DNA of 64,000 nt from Clostridium sp. D53t1_180928_C8 (GTDB taxonomy: Bacteria > Bacillota > Clostridia > Clostridiales > Clostridiaceae). The DNA is taken from assembly GCF_015667795.1 (NCBI RefSeq), contig NZ_JADPEL010000012.1, forward strand, positions 1-64,000, given 5' to 3'. Positions 63,578 through 64,000 of this stretch are shown piece by piece (within the stretch, counting starts at the first letter, position 1; every line of letters starts with the position of its first letter). The notes under the pieces were generated by a model that saw only the letters and a program-made list of their open reading frames with translations, was not told the DNA's origin and did no database searches. The position numbers were made by a program, and so were the translations under genes.

Positions 63578-64000
63578 GCAGCAGCCTATGCAGTAATAGG
63601 CTATCAGACAGCATACTTAATGCATTACTATCCAGTAGAAACTATAGCAGCAATGGTTAACTCTGTTATGGGAATAAGTGAAAAAGTAGCACATTATATA
63701 AAATTTGCAGAAAGTTTAGGTATACAAGTGCTACCACCAGATATAAATGAAAGCTATTCAAAATTTACAGTTAAAGATAACAGTATAAGATTTGGTATGG
63801 CGGCAATAAAAAACGTTGGAGTAAATGTTGTTGATGGAATTGTAGAAGCAAGAAAAAATAAAGGGAAATTCGAGTCATTAGTTGATTTTATTAATAAAAT
63901 CGACTTATCTACAATAAATAAAAGAGCTGTAGAAAGTTTAATAAAAGCAGGAGCTTTTGACGAATTTAGGGTATTTAGATCAAAATTATTAGCTGTTTAT
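63578..64000 (+). CDS. dnaE: DnaE exon 3 (runs off the window)
   Basis: Codons 780 to at least 920. The exon opens with AAAYAVIGYQTAYLMHYYPVE, then AAMVNSVMGISEKVAHYIKFAESLGIQVLPPDINES, RFGMAAIKNVG and INKIDLSTINKRAVESLIKAGAFD, the normal fingers-to-HhH part of DnaE. The ORF at 63433-63660 on this strand is in another frame and is not real. The remaining about 260 residues lie beyond the window. Confidence 0.92.

Noticed and set aside
63433-63660. 75-residue frame across the intron 2/exon 3 boundary
   Set aside because: It reads exon 3 in the wrong frame; the true frame gives AAAYAVIGYQTAYLM of DnaE.

Overview
The window is a chromosomal segment of a very AT-rich, low-GC Gram-positive bacterium, almost certainly a Clostridium of the sensu stricto group. 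The signs are pervasive A/T-ending codons, GGAGG-type ribosome binding sites, TTG and GTG starts, and a core gene order of uvrB, uvrA, FHA, ftsW, pbp, uvrC, murB, rapZ, yvcK, whiA, dnaE. Spore- and Firmicute-type genes (AbrB, a GerS/LolA-like protein, YitT, YvcK, WhiA, EndoA/MazF) agree. No insertion sequence, prophage or CRISPR array was seen.

Layout. 1-430 is the end of an rRNA operon (23S 3' end, 5S, tRNA-Phe). 0.5-24.8 kb is mostly housekeeping: a peroxiredoxin, parvulin, tRNA-Pro, an NlpC/P60 cell-wall hydrolase, two methyltransferases, abrB, an Fe-S helicase, ssb, acpS, a MazEF pair, a split transketolase, two YitT proteins, ftsEX, a C-terminal processing protease with a PDZ membrane protein, and uvrB. 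24.9-44.1 kb looks like an accessory block between uvrB and uvrA. Its first part is a response regulator, two ABC transporters and a histidine kinase, preceded by four tandem 11-bp repeats that look like the regulator's binding site. Its second part is a full beta-glucuronide/glucuronate catabolic cluster (GPH transporter, beta-glucuronidase, UxaC, UxuB-type SDR, UxuA, KdgK, KdgA, GntR regulator, a GH3 glycosidase and a HAD hydrolase), with a recurring CTAGTATACTAG-like operator at most of its promoters. 44.2-53.5 kb returns to repair and cell-wall genes.

53.6-55.5 kb holds a small unusual module between murB and rapZ: a 15-codon leader ORF overlapping a stand-alone Ser/Thr kinase gene, an unrecognised 190-residue protein, and a small protein made almost wholly of Ser/Arg and Ser/Tyr repeats. 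The last is a plausible kinase substrate.

The window ends in dnaE, which is broken into three exons by two group I introns (60412-61468 and 62543-63577). Both have recognisable P/Q/R/S core elements, an exon ending in U and an intron ending in G. Removing them restores a continuous DnaE reading frame. Intron 1 splits the catalytic PDxDxD motif, and intron 2 splits the conserved FNKSHAAAYA motif. Each carries a decayed homing-endonuclease gene. If this reading is right, replication in this cell depends on two RNA splicing events in one mRNA. This and the kinase/SR-repeat module are the most striking things in the window.
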